Shown: piece after piece, positions 25,401-39,072 of the stretch
Layout: each line of letters starts with the position of its first letter
Position numbering within the stretch: position 1 is the stretch's first letter
Notes under the pieces: generated by a model
The model's input: the letters and a program-made list of their open reading frames with translations, nothing else
Told to the model about the DNA's origin: nothing
Database searches by the model: none
Program-made: the position numbers and the translations under genes
Origin: Trichoplax sp. H2
Lineage: Eukaryota; Placozoa; Uniplacotomia; Trichoplacea
Length of the DNA stretch: 64,000 nt
Reading direction: 5' to 3'
NCBI GenBank assembly: GCA_003344405.1
Contig: NOWV01000032.1
Location: 434,001-498,000, forward strand

Positions 25401-28400
25401 GTACGAAAGAGGAAGTTTCCTTTTATGAAAATGATAATTTTTGGATTGGCCCTAGACAAGTTAGTATGTGATATCGGTGACAAATTTCACTGAAACTTAT
25501 TCTTACGTTTATGATAGTGGTAATCCTATTATAACGTAGTGCATGCCGAAACGAATAATCTTTTACGTATCTATAAAAGTAAGAAGTATGAGAATAAACG
25601 ATGATAGTACAGCTACACAATGTAATATAAGACAAAATAAATTTCGCGAATATTGGTAACGTTTTAACACATATTTACTAAAGATAGATTTATTTCTTAC
25701 CGCTAATAAAACATTTTTGAGTATTGCGCTAACTAATCGGCAGAATGATTTAATCCATCTTGGAGCAATGTTTTCACCTTGTATGAGATCGGATGTTAAG
25801 ATTACGCAGACAATCTCTTTGGATAGACAGGAAGAAAATCGTACTGGTTGTTGCATATCTTTGGATAAATCTGGCTGTGTTCAAAGATCTAGATTGCAGT
25901 GCTCGGTTAGATTTTAAATGCTATATTTTAATTTATTTTCATGTAATTATGCTAGCTTGTGACTGTCGCAGACTACTCTCCTAACAGAGTATAAAGCAAA
26001 GTATTGTGTTCTTCTAAGTTGCTACTATCAACTACTATTCTAGTTTCGGCCAGAACTACCCTTATAGACTACAGTCACACAGACAAACTTCACAGCGTCG
26101 AGCTACTTTTACTTTATTCCAACTAATACGACCAACGCTATTTACTCACGTGAAAATTACAAAATCAGTTACTAACGAGCAATACTCGTAATTATAAGTC
26201 AAAAACAAAAGTTTAGTCGACCTAACCTATATAGGCAGAAATCTACTAGGACACAAATACTTAACTTATACCACTATTCATGGTATATTTGCACCGTGAC
26301 TGTGACTTAAATTTATGTAACTTTCATTTCAATTATAGGAAACATTCTCATTATTTCACAAGTGGTCAGCGACTAAACCCAGTTCTACAAGTAGAACATC
26401 CGGACCAGTTTGTGGAGAAGATCCTAGGTACTAGCAATTGGAGCAACGTTGATAACACGATAGATCTACGTAAAATTGCTCTTCGTTTTGACGTCCTAGG
26501 CAACTGTAGAAGTACAGAGCCTTGAATATTTAGAAGAATTTTTATTGTCGAAATGAGATGCAATAACAAATACGATATTATTATTTCATCCTTCCAATAC
26601 AGAACCTGTAAGGTTCCAGCATCAGTAAAACCTTTCCAATGGCCAGACGATATCACAAAATGGCCAGTAAGTGTGGCTAAAATTAAAATTATTTATTATA
26701 TATTGCTGGGCTGAAATTTTTGCTAAAAATTTATTTTAATAATTATACATATAAGTATAATTGCCTAGTTGTTTACACCATTAAATGTCTATTAAGGCTT
26801 TATTAACTAAAACTTTGTTATCTACAATTTCTTTAGTCGTGTAGTAGAATGCTATCAGTAAACTATTCTCGAGAGCGTATGCCACATATGACTTGTCGTG
26901 TATTAGGCCGGCCATGTTGTATTGGGAGATTTGGCAAATGTGAAATTGTATCCGCGGAGTACTGCAATTACAGAAGAGGAACATATCATAGGAATGCCTT
27001 TCTCTGCTCTCAGGTTAATTGTTTAGAAAGTTCTTGCGGTTTGGTTAAATTTCTAAATCCTACCGTACCAGATCAGTTTTACAGATTTTGGATATCTTTA
27101 TTTCTTCATGCTGGGTAGGTTAGCTAATATTCCTAAATTATTCTAATGTTTTTTTGTATCCTATGGAGTCATTATCTATACTAACACCTTTATAACACTG
27201 AGAATTGTACATGTTAACATGAAAATAATACTAAAATCATTACTGCGTATCTTGCACCTATAGGGTCTCTTTTGTCTCTATATATACAGTAACTGAAGTC
27301 TAATCAATCTGATAATTTAAAAGATTACTTCATCTAGGCGTGACTTTGTTGTTTAATCTAATCATACTCAAAGACTTTGAAAAGATGGCTGGATGGCTGA
27401 GGATAAGCATAATTTATGTTCTGAGCGGAATTGGCGGTAACATAATTAGTGGGATTTTATTGCCATATCATCCTGAGGTAGGACCCTCATTTACGAATTA
27501 CTTGTGATAGTTGTGAAGGCCATAAAATGATACATTTCTTTTGTTTTCGTGTAAACACTAGTTTAACGTCCTATCGCTTCGCTTATAGAGATATCACAAT
27601 TTTAATGTAATAACTGGTAGACCCTCGCTCACGATTATCATACGATTTTGAAGTTACGTTTTGCGCCTAATATGCATAAAATTATAGCATACCAAACCAA
27701 ATATAAGTCATAATTCGGTTAGCTCTCGCTAGTTGAGCAGTCAGGCCTTATGTAGATTTGAAGGCGTATCAAATGTGCTAAGTAAAAGAATGAGGTGCTT
27801 TAAAATTAACCTTAACAGATTGTAACAAAGCAGGAATTATATTCAGAGTTTCTATAGCATAGAGCGGTCTTTCTTTAATTTAAGAAGTTATAGGTTTTTT
27901 GTATCCAATCATCGATTTACTCAGTTTTTACACTCATTCTCAGGCTGCAGTTTCAACACGCTCTTTAATCCTATTCAGTTTCTTGCACGCTGTCCATTTG
28001 CTCACGTACTTACGATACAGTGCTGTACAGGGCGAGCACTGTTACTGTAACACTAAAACTCTTAATTAACGCGTTACGCTAGGGTTTATTAAACATTGCT
28101 TAATTCTATGTTTATAATATTACCGTCCCGTTACAACTTTAAAGTCCATACTTAAAGCTTGGGACTTCATAAAACTGATCACGTAGATTTTGCAGTCAAT
28201 CCCCAATTTTTCAGTTCAATCTTCTACTTTCTGTATGTGGATGAGTTCGACGAGTTTAAGAATATTTATATTTTACTATTTTAATAGTTTTTCTACTTTC
28301 AGTCACGATCTGCCTTAGTATGCCAGATGTATCACTATATGAAGGTGCTTCTTTATGTTATTATAGATTGGTCCGTCTGGATCAAATTTTGGAATAGTCG

Positions 28401-28789
28401 CTTGTTTATTCGTGGAGGTATTCCAAAGCTGGCAGATTCTTAAACGGCCTGTTAGAGCCATTGGTAAACTGGCAGTAATCGTCCTCGTTCTATTTGTTTT
28501 CGGATTATTACCATACGTTGATAATTTTTCACATTTTGGAGGTTTTATTTTCGGCTTGTTTCTAGCTTTTGCAATTTTACCCTATGTGAGTTTTGGTAAA
28601 TGGGATCGCAGAAGGAAACGGCTGCAAATTATAATCTCAATTTTTATAGTGGGTGGATTGTTTTGCGCGATATTGTTTATATTTTATCGTGGACGACCTT
28701 TTGAATGCAAAGTTTGCAGATATTTAAATTGTATCCCTTTTACGGATCATTTTTGTAAGAACCTGGGTCAAAAACTAGAGCTATTTTGA
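22422..28789 (+). CDS. RHBDF1: inactive rhomboid (iRhom), 5' end incomplete
   Basis: Exons: 22422-22818, 22948-23016, 23229-23413, 24631-24837, 25157-25268, 25385-25459, 25744-25905, 26339-26427, 26603-26666, 26837-27114, 27338-27477 and 28367-28789. The cytosolic part has [18 protein letters not shown] and [22 protein letters not shown]1 is [19 protein letters not shown] followed by HGFAPVGF. The cysteine-rich iRhom homology domain has [59 protein letters not shown] and [13 protein letters not shown]. The rhomboid core has [60 protein letters not shown] and the tail [17 protein letters not shown]. iRhoms are ER/Golgi pseudoproteases that escort ADAM17 and control EGF-family ligands. The Pro before Ser (GPSG) is the iRhom mark, though Ser and the core His are both kept here. 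The 27114/27338 join is one base out of phase and about five residues short. Confidence 0.93.
23823..23842. repeat. short GTACW array in an iRhom intron
   Basis: GTACAGTACAGTACAGTACA-type run of about four units in the large intron between 23413 and 24631. It is followed by a small imperfect inverted repeat around ACCATA and TATGGT. Confidence 0.7.
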
Positions 28790-30580
28790 TCCACAAGTAT
28801 TTGTAGTTCGTATGATGAAACTACCAGTCCGTTCTATTAAGCTTTTTGAATTTCCCTTTTATTCATAGACCCGAGTTAAGTATATTATCGCATGTGATAA
28901 TAACACTCAATGAAGAAACCGTGATGACTGAATAAGATATAGCATGTACATCGTTGTATTCTCTAATTAGTTGTTAACGAGGAGGAATAGATATAGATAC
29001 ACTCTATCTAGTAAGCTTATTAAATCTGCCTTTATTTAAGAGTCATGTACAAGTCTTTTATTAATAGCATATTACTAGGTTCTCGAATTGTGGCAGCCGT
29101 AATACGTGTATTGTAGTTTAAATTAATTGAATGTGTTACGATTTTGCTATGGTTTTTCGCCAAACTTTTAGTCTCGCTCCGGTTATCTGAGAGTTTAAAA
29201 CCATTTGTGCGCTATAAATCTAACAATGACCAACCAGCGTGCGTAGCAATGTTCAAGACATAATACTATTACTACATACAATTACGGCTGTTGCAATGAA
29301 GTTATTTCTACGAAGAATTTGCTTGTTATAAATGTTAATTTTACCAAGATATAAAGGTGCTGTTAACAAATTTTGTAAGTTATTATTAGAGATGGCAAAT
29401 TCCGGCCCTCTAAAGTTGTTGTTACTGATATATTGTAACGAATATTAAAGCTATGACAAAACTATTTAACTACTTCTTTGCTCGCTTCAGTACTTTACTA
29501 CATGTTGCTAATATGTATACTTTAAACGAGTTGAGCCTGAGACTATAATAAACATACGTGCATGCCTTAAGCAGACCTATATACCACCTTACCTTGCCAC
29601 CACAGTATTGTACTTTGCTTCGGTAATACTTAAATACAATTTTTTATAAATATCATACAGATATTTAAAGTATTATATTAAAGTTTACGGTCTCTATTAA
29701 ACACACACGCGAAGTATCACGAACAGAATAACTTAGAGCTTACAGTAGGCCCAATCATTTCCCTATAACATATCCAGAAATGCTGCTAAAGCAGCTCTAT
29801 ACCTTCAAAATAATACACTTGTTCAAACGTATCTGCCAGTTCTTAACAAAATTAATCAGATTTCGCCGTACACTTATCTTAGTTTCGTTAAAACTTGGCA
29901 AATTTGTATGGACAAATATAATAAAGATATATAGCTGTTTCAACAGTATTTTTGGAAATGTCACAGGGAAATGACTAGCGTTTAGTCAGTAAAAAGTCAC
30001 AGATTTATTGCTATACAGTATAGTACAATATTATATTACAGTATTAATCTGGTAAATAACTATATATACAACTAACGCTATCTTTGTAATGGATTATCCA
30101 GATTAAAATATTAAAAATGTCGTGTCCGACTATTTTCGCGGCGATATTACTATACACTACAACCGTATCTGTACACCATACTGTGCAAAACCAACCTGGC
30201 GGCTAAAATTTGGAGGACAGTCGTGTACACTATATAGTATAGCGTATAGTATACATCACTAGTAGCTAGGTAGGTGCCGTAGGTCGACTTCTGAACGCTT
30301 TAAAGTATCTTGCATTAAAGGCTTAAAATGAAACTTATTGTAAAGAGGCATTAATCTAGAGATTCTGCTTGGTTTATTTAACATGAGAAACGTATGAATT
30401 TATAGAATATCAAAAATTGCTGATATAGCAAGATGTATTGTATTCAGAAATTTTACAGTTCGATAATGTTGAGTAGGTAACAATTAAGCAAGACATTTCA
30501 ATCTTAATTTAATCTTAAAATCTTGTGCTTAGTAGATCCCTTTAGTTACAATTTAGTAATACAGTATATCAGTAGCTTAT
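28790..30580. other. convergent intergenic region, nothing recognised
   Basis: Between the 3' ends of iRhom (+) and the F-BAR gene (-). AT-rich, with no long GTACW array. One short open frame at 29780-29974 (+) has no splice context or similarity I can recognise. Confidence 0.5.
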
Positions 30581-33500
30581 TCATATGTATTCAATGTATG
30601 CCGTCGGAACGTAACCGATATCCTCATTTATTTGCACTTTGGTCCACCCTGTTTGTCCTGTGTCTTCTTCTAAAACAAACATTTGAGTTCCTTCGAATAC
30701 AGTCAATTCTCCAGAGCTGGTACCTATTAGAAGGTGTTCGAAACGAGTTATAGATGCTAATGGTCTTTGTATAACGTAGAAGCATAGCAATATTACCATC
30801 AAAGTCGTAGAGGGCTTTACATATTCGATAATCAGAGGTAAAATTTGCAATATCAGTATTATCTTTCTTCATAACCAATTCATTGTTACTTGAAGAAATG
30901 TCATTCGCCATCGTTGAACCCATATCCGACGTATCAGAACGGGTATCGCATTCAACGCTATCTTCGGGGATCATTTTAGGAAAATCAGGAGGAAGTAATT
31001 TGTCGATGTCAGCTATCATTACCTAGATATGCATAGTACAGAAAAGCATCTTTCGTAATTGGCACACACAATAGGTAATATATGCAAATTTACGAAGAAA
31101 AATCAGAATATCAGCAATGACTCCTTACTTGCAAATTATAGCGTTCTGTATTCTTCTGGTTGATTTCTCGAGCGAGGTAAATTAACTCTTTCTTAACCTT
31201 GTTAACATCACCATAGTTCGGATTTTCGGAATAAGCGTTGTAAAGTTTTAGGGCTCCGTTTCTATGCATAACATGACAGGTTTAGCTAAGCGCTGGCGTA
31301 TATATAAAGAGGAAACATCATTTACTAGCGATAGTAAAGTAGCTAACCTATTTCTATTTAATTGTTCTAGAGCAGTTTCAAGTTCCGTGATTTTGGTTAA
31401 AGCTTTTTTCTTTTTCTTCTCAGGTGGATAGGCTTCATAATCCTTGTCATCTTCCTTTTGTAATATTGCATATGAATGAAGCATGTGAGTACATTTTCGA
31501 AGTTTCGTGTACTTCACGAAAAACAAACCTTCTTTTTTTTAGAAAAAAGTCCAGTTACGACCGAAAATCCAGCCGCGATACTGAGCTTGTTTATTTCACG
31601 ATTAGAGTTTTCTTTATATTCTTCAAATACTAGGTCTTCTGGTAAGACAAAATCCGATCCATTTTCACTCGCTACCATTTCGGCATCCTGTTATTCAAAT
31701 TCATATTAATTTTCTGATACTTACTTTCAGGTCAATGTTCATCTGTTACCTTTTCAGCGTCAATCGATTGTTGGATTGTTGTCATTTTGTCATAAATATT
31801 ACTTAATGACGGTAAATTATTCTTATACACTTCAATATATTCACTTAGATATTTACTGATTTCGTTTGTTCTGTTAATATCGCAACGTTGCATGTCCTAG
31901 TATGTATAAAATTTACTTCCCATCGTGTAGAAGAGCATCTTAATGAATATATTCTTACAATACCAATAGAGTCTAAAGCTATTATAGATAGAAATCTAGT
32001 ATCGATTTATAGAAAATACTTTTAAGATGTCAGGCAGATAAGTTCCATAATGCAATGCTTTCCTTTCATTAGCTTGACATAGTTTTTCTTTAGTCTCGAT
32101 TTTGCTATCTTCGGCAGCTTTTGCTTTGGAGGCGGCAGTGTTTCTCATCTTCATAAAGTATGGTAAGTAAAGCAAAATTCTAAATTAAACAAATTCAGTA
32201 ACATTTAATAGCATGAACGTTCGCAAAATTACTTTATCCAGTTGCGCTTTCGTTGATTTCGTATCCGCTTCCGCGTTGTGAAAAGTTTTGGTTGCTATTT
32301 CAGCCTCCCTACAAGCACGCTCATAATTCTTTTTACTCTATACAATTCGACAAGATATTTACGATAAAAATAGATTAACTCAAGAATAATAAGTTATGTA
32401 TAATTAATACCGGTACTATAAACATTTAAACGTAGAACAAGTAGTTACAATAACGAATTATAAATCTTCAATTTCATTAATTACATGTCCGACGTATTAA
32501 ATATATCGAATTATTTCAGCTTGACCGTAATCGATTTTAATAGTAGGACTATTGACTGTATCGCTATTTGATATGAAGGTAAGCTATTAAGGAAATATTC
32601 TAATTATGGTTAGTTAAAAGTGGTTAATCAGGATTCTGATCGTACCATATAGAGCGGTATATCTTACTACGACAGCACGATGATACGTTACCTACTATAC
32701 AGCGACATTTGACTTCAATTTTTTAGCTATTCAAGTTGATCATTAAAACATCAAGTATTCATTTACTCAATTTTCATAAAACATACCATAATTTAACAAT
32801 GCTCGTTTAAATTTTAACTTAGTGAACAAATATATTACAGTGTGGAATACGACTGGAATTTAGATGTTATAGGACAGGATTATTCACCGTACCGTCTCTG
32901 CTGCCTTGTAGTGGGATTCCAGTTGAGATTTTATAGCTCCAATGTCAGTCGTATGCTGTATCAATAAAGTTAAATTAAGTAAGTGTGCTAGGCTGAAATT
33001 ATATACAACTTTATATATTTTATAGTAGGAATAATAGAAACTACCAATCTTCTAACGTTCTTCAGTTCTATTAGCAGTGAATTTAAAGGTTTTAAGACTC
33101 TTTCTACCAGCTGATCTACCATGAGTTCATGCTCGGATGCGATATTTTCGGTTTCATTGATTAAATTATTAAATGCCATGATAGCTGTGCCTCTAAAATT
33201 TAGAATTGAGAAAGTTTAGTTCATATCAAGATATGATTACACTGCCGATTTATTTGCAATGCTAAACGTAATTCTTTCTTAGCCATTTAGGCAGTTAAAG
33301 AATAGATAAGCAAGTCATATGCGTCCATGAATCGAAGTGAGTATTCTGAAACATGGTTGCTTTGTGAGAATTTGGCATCATCAAATCATGATTCTACGGT
33401 ACATCGATCATACTAGCAAATGAGTAGTACGGCAGGGAGAAGGGTAGACGATGCTTTTCTGTGGTTGCTTGGTTATGTGATTCTAATATATCAAAGCATC

Positions 33501-36411
33501 TAGTTTTATTAAATAACTCCATGCAAGTTTCTCATTTTGTAGTTAAAGAAGTTCTCGATTGACGAATAATAAATAATATCATATTAAATAATCATTTGAT
33601 CACCAAATGAAATGTAGAAGTTATCGCTTATTCTCCAGAATTTGTACAATTAATGACCGAGTAATGTGTGAACGATTAATTGCCTGAGATTTAACAATAT
33701 ATAATAAATTTGCATAGCACGAATGTAGCCAAATATAATTACCATCTTTTCATTAGTTCGTGTGATGAAATCGATTTCCTGATTAATTAAGCAAATTTCA
33801 TACTAACACATGCCTGAAGTCGTTTGAGACAATGGCTCGAAGAGGACGTATACACTGTACAGTAATACATCGTAAAGTTTATGACCCATTCAGAGAGCTC
33901 ATACCGGAAATACAGTACAGTATAATTCTGTGCACAATATTTAACATCTAGGTGATAATTCGTAAATGTAATGGAGATTACATATCAATTCACTATATTG
34001 TCAATAAATTCGATCAAATCAGTTTGTTGCTGTGGAAGTAACTAATAAAAATTTCTTCTTCATATTCTTTTAACAGTAGTCAAACCTGTTCGCGCTTCTA
34101 ATGAGCCTAGGCAGTTTATATCGTTAGTACTGACCACTTTTTTAGAAGGCAGAATGCACGAGTGTGTAAGCGACTGCTTCATTAATAGTTTAATATTACG
34201 GGATATTGGTTTCAAATAGCACTTCTACGATGCATAGCAGAATCGTTTTTACAGAAATTCGTGTATCACCACCGACATAACAATGCATTGATACTTAAAA
34301 ACCAATTTCTAGATAACCTATAAGTGACCTCAAATTCTGTGTTCGTAACCAAAAATGCTTACGTTTTATTTCGTTATCATATGATATTGTTCTTTCTCAT
34401 TACTACGGTCAAAAATAAGATAACTGTAATCTTACTAAGCAAGCCTAATAGGCTAATTGAGATTTGTTTTTATCACATGTTGATTCGGCGGATTTATTTT
34501 AGCGGAATGTTTTCTATTTTCTGCTTGGTATCTGTTCTATTAACTATGCACGCATTACTGCACTAAAAGATTCACCATGTCTTTAAAGCAAGTTCTGGAC
34601 TATCAGAATTTATAAGTATTTGGCATACATACGCAAGCGTGTGTTATAAGTATTAATTGCTCTATCGAGCTGTGTCGCCATTTATCTGCGGCATGTTTAG
34701 TTTGTATCAAAGCTTCGCATAAATCTGAATAGTGATTCTGAAATGGTAATGATAATTACCACGATTGTTTCTGAAAAAATTGATCAAGGTTGAATACATG
34801 ATCACAGTTCTTTCGATTGATTTCATTTACATTTCAATTAAATTGTGTATATAGCAGCAATAATAAGGGACAAAGTACATTACCAGTATAGAGCATAATC
34901 AAATCTCATAATAGATCAGGAACTTCCCGATTTTTTACCCAATAGGCCTGCGAGATCCCGCTGAGATGAAGGGGCATGACTCATGATTACGAATTACGGA
35001 CTAAGGACTTGAGTAAGGCATGATCTCGAATACTATACATCCTAAATCAAATAGCCTAGAAAATAGTACGGAAAGTGAATTACTTACGCATCCCTTAATT
35101 TATAACCCAGAACTTCAATCGCTCATTGTTCAATTTCTCCGTACTTGATTTCTTTACTATTTAAATTATCAAGTTTTGGCGTCTGCAATCATAGCTGACA
35201 GTCTTAATGATAACTCAATATGGAGCAATAGAACGATAACTTAATTTATCGGTCTTTCTGTCGTCACATTTTTACTCATTAACGCATCAATCATCCCATC
35301 CGTCCAAGGGTTGTGAAATACCCATATTTCGATCTCGTCTTCAATTTTAATATGGTTCAGGTCAATTATAAATATAATTGTATAACTTTGAGGACATCTC
35401 TAGATTCAACTGACGATACACGCAATTTGAATTAATTAATTTACAGCTAATGCAGTAGGATCTCTATATTTATGCAGACATGAATAGCATTTACTCACGT
35501 GAATTCTATCTTTTCAGAATTTTACCATAGACTACTAAGTTTTAGTGTTTAAGGCTGTACTTGAAACGGTATCAGTAGTAGTAGTATCTTACAAACCAAT
35601 AGTCATACAGTCCTGCAGTATATAATCACAGGGCATTTGGTGCACACAGTATTTCGTCATAACTTAATAAGTTATATCAGAATTGCACTTGTGATTCCTT
35701 CTGCCATATCAACGCTTTACTATATATAGAAGTTATTGATTACATCAAGTAGTATTACTGTACGTTTACTGTACAGTATGTGTACAGTATTAATAATGCA
35801 GTACTGTACAGTACAGTCAACGAAATCAGGGTGAAGTACAGTATGAGAAAGCAAGTTTTTTAATGTCATATAGTATTTCTAATACCGACCTTCCTTCTAA
35901 GAAATCATCTTTCATTTGACGGCCCTTAGCTGATTTGATCAATTTTCTGTTGTATCCAATAGAAAGTTTTAAAGCAGATTACATATTAATCAAATACTAA
36001 ATTTGCTATATTGATGCTGTATATATACTGTACCTTAGATCCTTCGCATACATACTTTCCAGGTTACTTTTCTTTTTAACAAAGTTAGCTATTCTGTCTA
36101 CAAAATCCACTGCTGCAGCAGTATGTTTTCCTAATGCATCGGTATCACCCTGTAAGGTTATAACATTTATAATTAATCATACATGTACTGTATTATCCAA
36201 ATGACGTCCATACCAACTGATGTTAATATGAATCTTGATGCTTCGACAAACTTTTTGACTTTCATTAAATTTTTAAACATCTAAATGCTCAATAATATAA
36301 TTAATCTATTGGCGTACTTCAAGTACAACACAGTCTTAATACTCGCATTAATGATTTCCTTGTACTGTACAATGTACATACCAATAATTGGGAACTCCAT
36401 GTCAGATCCAT
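30581..36411 (-). CDS. FNBP1: CIP4/Toca family F-BAR, HR1 and SH3 adaptor
   Basis: Thirteen exons: 36411-36382, 36149-36034, 35946-35890, 33192-33045, 32955-32893, 32337-32233, 32148-32020, 31896-31750, 31687-31529, 31454-31348, 31261-31129, 31022-30797 and 30723-30581. All join in phase. The 30-base first exon encodes MDLTWSSQLL. The F-BAR domain follows: DALGKHTAAAVDFVDRIANF, ESMYAKDLR, NNLINETENIASEHELMVDQ and YERACREAEIATKTF. Then LPEDLVFEEYKENSNRE and an HR1-like coiled coil starting YPPEKKKKKALTKITELETA. The C-terminus is an SH3 domain: ICKALYDFDG, SSGELTVFEG, WTKVQ and GYVPTAYIEYI. The family bends membranes via F-BAR, binds active CDC42 by HR1 and recruits N-WASP and dynamin by SH3 in endocytosis. 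The 2.7 kb intron between exons 3 and 4 is the longest in the gene. Which vertebrate paralogue is closest cannot be told. Confidence 0.93.
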
Positions 36412-38037
36412 GATTAATCCTTTTAATAATGTGGTGTTGAAATCTAATACAGTGATACAGTCTACAAAACTGTACCACTACAAAAGATACGTGTATAATC
36501 TTACAAGAAAATCAAACAGATACTGGTAGGTCCCCAAAATTTATTACGGTACACTATGCAACGTAGTGACCCTAGGGCGTCGAATCGCGGTCATCGAAGA
36601 GAAGTTTTCTTCTTTTGCTCATGCCCGGCGAAACTGTACTGTACACTCAGTGTACAGTACACTAGAGCTCTTATACTGTATACAGTATAGTACAGTACAG
36701 TACAGGTACCCGCGAATTCTACAGTAAACAGTCAAGTTATTACGAAGGGGTACATGATAGGGATGTGCAAAGTCAACCCGAAACCTGTCTAACCCTTTAA
36801 ACCCGACTCGAAGGCGCGATTCGAGATAAGAATTTCTACGGTGATACAGTGTCTGTATAGCGATTGCACTCATTTCGGGTTAGAAAATCAACAATTTGAT
36901 CGAGTTTTATCGGGTTCGGGTTACCATTTCACTCCATTGCACAACACTGGTACATGACGAACTGTACTGTACAGTATTGTATGTAATATACCAGGCATCA
37001 ATATGAAGATAATAAAGAACAGTGAGTAAAGCACTGGATGTCAGAAGTACGGTACTGTATACTTGTATAGTAGTGTTGAAGATAAACTGCCTTCTTTATT
37101 GAGTAGAAACTTGTTTACACAGTAGAGTAGAATATTTCGGTTTATAAAACAGTGTTAATGTTAAGATATGGCTGTAATAAATAGTTTTCTTGTTGTCTAA
37201 TATGCTGTCGCTATTGAGATGGAACAACATAGCACAATCAACAATGTGATTGTATGGGTATTGATTCCAACCGAGCGAGTACATTAAAGTAAAAAGCACA
37301 AGTACAGTACTGTATATTATGTCTTTAAATTTTAAAGAAATGCACATTAAATTAGGCTCAAATTCCATGCAGACAGATCAGTACAACCTTGAGCAATTGG
37401 CTCTTGATGCTTTTATTACTTTTATTGCAGTATGTATTGAGTAATTTTATTTCTTTAAAGTTTCTAATGCAAAATATCAGTCACCATCATATCCGTCAAA
37501 TGGTGTGTCATGGTAGTACGCGAAGTAAGGGTATAACGTGCAGTGGCTCATAATCCTACTGATTCAGTCCTACCTGCACGTTACCCATTACTGTACTCTA
37601 CTGTACTGTACAGTACAGTACTCTACTGTACTGTACAGTACAGTACTCAAATTCATATACTGTATTGTACTTTACTATACAGTAGGTCTCTTACTCTTGT
37701 TCATACAATACTAGCAACTACTGTACTGTACAGTACTGTACTGTACAATACTTTTTAAAAAAGCTTGCGATTAATCGCTAAACCGCACTGATCGAAGTAC
37801 TGTAAGCTTTTGCTGCATAATTTACCACGTTCATTATTTCTTACCATAAATCAATTTCCGTTCGATGTTATGGTGGACAAATTTTGATTCCTTGTTTTGT
37901 AAGACATACAGTGCTATCGTTTTATGGATCAAATACTGTACAGGCGTTTTCTAGACGTTTCTTTCATAATTTGATTGACTGTTCTATATTATCTTAATGA
38001 ATCGTGGTTAAGGTCGTACGTATATGATCGTTTAAAG
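36412..38037. promoter_or_regulatory. divergent intergenic region with GTACW arrays
   Basis: Separates the F-BAR gene (-) from the glycosyltransferase gene (+). GTACW arrays lie at about 36634-36661, 36690-36705, 36961-36977, 37591-37655 and 37721-37752, including mixed forms such as GTACACTCAGTGTAC, a longer perfect inverted repeat. The best arrays sit 280-450 bp before the glycosyltransferase start and 220-300 bp before the F-BAR start. Confidence 0.6.
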
Positions 38038-39072
38038 ATGAGATTTAAAGTTTCCAGAACATTCATGATCATTCTCATTATCTTGAATGTGATTTTACTA
38101 TTTAAATTATATACCAGCCGGTGGAACAAGACAAATGAAACTTCCATAAAAATATCTTTGCCTGTTCGTTATCAAAAGATTTTACGAGCGACAAGAGAAA
38201 AGGTAATTCAAATGAGCCCTAACTTCGAATTTTTTAGTCGTCGTCCAAGTGCGAAAGGTTGCAAAACACGCGCGTTTCTATTAATGGTGATCAATTCAAA
38301 TCCTCAAAATTTTGAAAAACGTAATGCTATAAGAAAGACTTGGGGCAACGGCTCTGATTATAATAATTTATTAAATACCACTTACGCATGGAGGACAGTT
38401 TTCATAATAGGCCGAAAGGCCTCGGAAGATGTTAACCAGAAGATTGAAGAAGAATCCGTAAAATATGGGGATTTAGTATTAGGTGATTTCATTGATCATA
38501 TGAAAAATCTTACTTTTAAGACTTTACTTGGTATGCGGTGGGCAAATAGTTTTTGCAAGCCTATGTTCCTGTATAAAGGTGATGACGACGTCTTTGTTAA
38601 TGCCCCACGTTTGTTCCAGTACTTAGTCAAATTGGCGAATGAAAATACGACAAAGTTATGGCTTGGTCGGGCTAACTTCAAACCTGGTGAGCGCATTCCT
38701 ATTCGTGACAAGAAGCATAAATACTTTGTATCGTACCAAGATTTTAATGAAACGTTATTTCCTGCATTTTGTTCTGGATTCTCTTATATATTTTCTTACG
38801 ATGTTTTGAGAGATATGTTATTAGTGGTTAAATACTTTAAGAAGTTAGAAACCATCGACGATATTTATATTTCTTTATTGGCAAGGAAAATTGGAGTAAA
38901 ACCGACACATCATAAAGGGTTTCATTGGTTTAACCCACCCAATCCTAATCATATGTTTACAGTGTACGAAATTAGTTCCAGGTTTGCTGAACATGATATT
39001 AAACCTAATCAGCAGGAAAAACTGCTTAAAATGGCTAAAGTGGGTATGAAATTGTTTCCTAAGGTGTATTGA
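38038..39072 (+). CDS. GT31 family beta-1,3-galactosyl/GlcNAc-type glycosyltransferase
   Basis: Single-exon gene of about 344 residues. I chose the ATG at 38038 (MRFKVSRTFMIILIILNVIL) because it places a type II signal-anchor near the N-terminus; an in-frame ATG at 37975 would add 21 residues. GT31 motifs are in order: KRNAIRKTWGN, VFIIGR, YGDLVLGDFIDHMKNLTFKT, W-x4-C, YKGDDDVFVN (the DxD metal site), PAFCSGFSYIFSYDV and ETIDDIYISLLARKIGV in place of the usual EDVY motif. These enzymes act in the Golgi lumen and add Gal or GlcNAc in beta-1,3 linkage to glycoproteins or glycolipids. Donor and acceptor cannot be read from sequence. The lack of introns is common for animal B3GALT genes and contrasts with its neighbours. 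Confidence 0.9.
   Translation: MRFKVSRTFMIILIILNVILLFKLYTSRWNKTNETSIKISLPVRYQKILRATREKVIQMSPNFEFFSRRPSAKGCKTRAFLLMVINSNPQNFEKRNAIRKTWGNGSDYNNLLNTTYAWRTVFIIGRKASEDVNQKIEEESVKYGDLVLGDFIDHMKNLTFKTLLGMRWANSFCKPMFLYKGDDDVFVNAPRLFQYLVKLANENTTKLWLGRANFKPGERIPIRDKKHKYFVSYQDFNETLFPAFCSGFSYIFSYDVLRDMLLVVKYFKKLETIDDIYISLLARKIGVKPTHHKGFHWFNPPNPNHMFTVYEISSRFAEHDIKPNQQEKLLKMAKVGMKLFPKVY

Noticed and set aside
34610-34740. Minus-strand open stretch NHYSDLCEALIQTKHAADKW as an extra F-BAR exon
   Set aside because: Exons at 35946-35890 and 33192-33045 join directly in phase and match the family. Including this stretch gives no family similarity.
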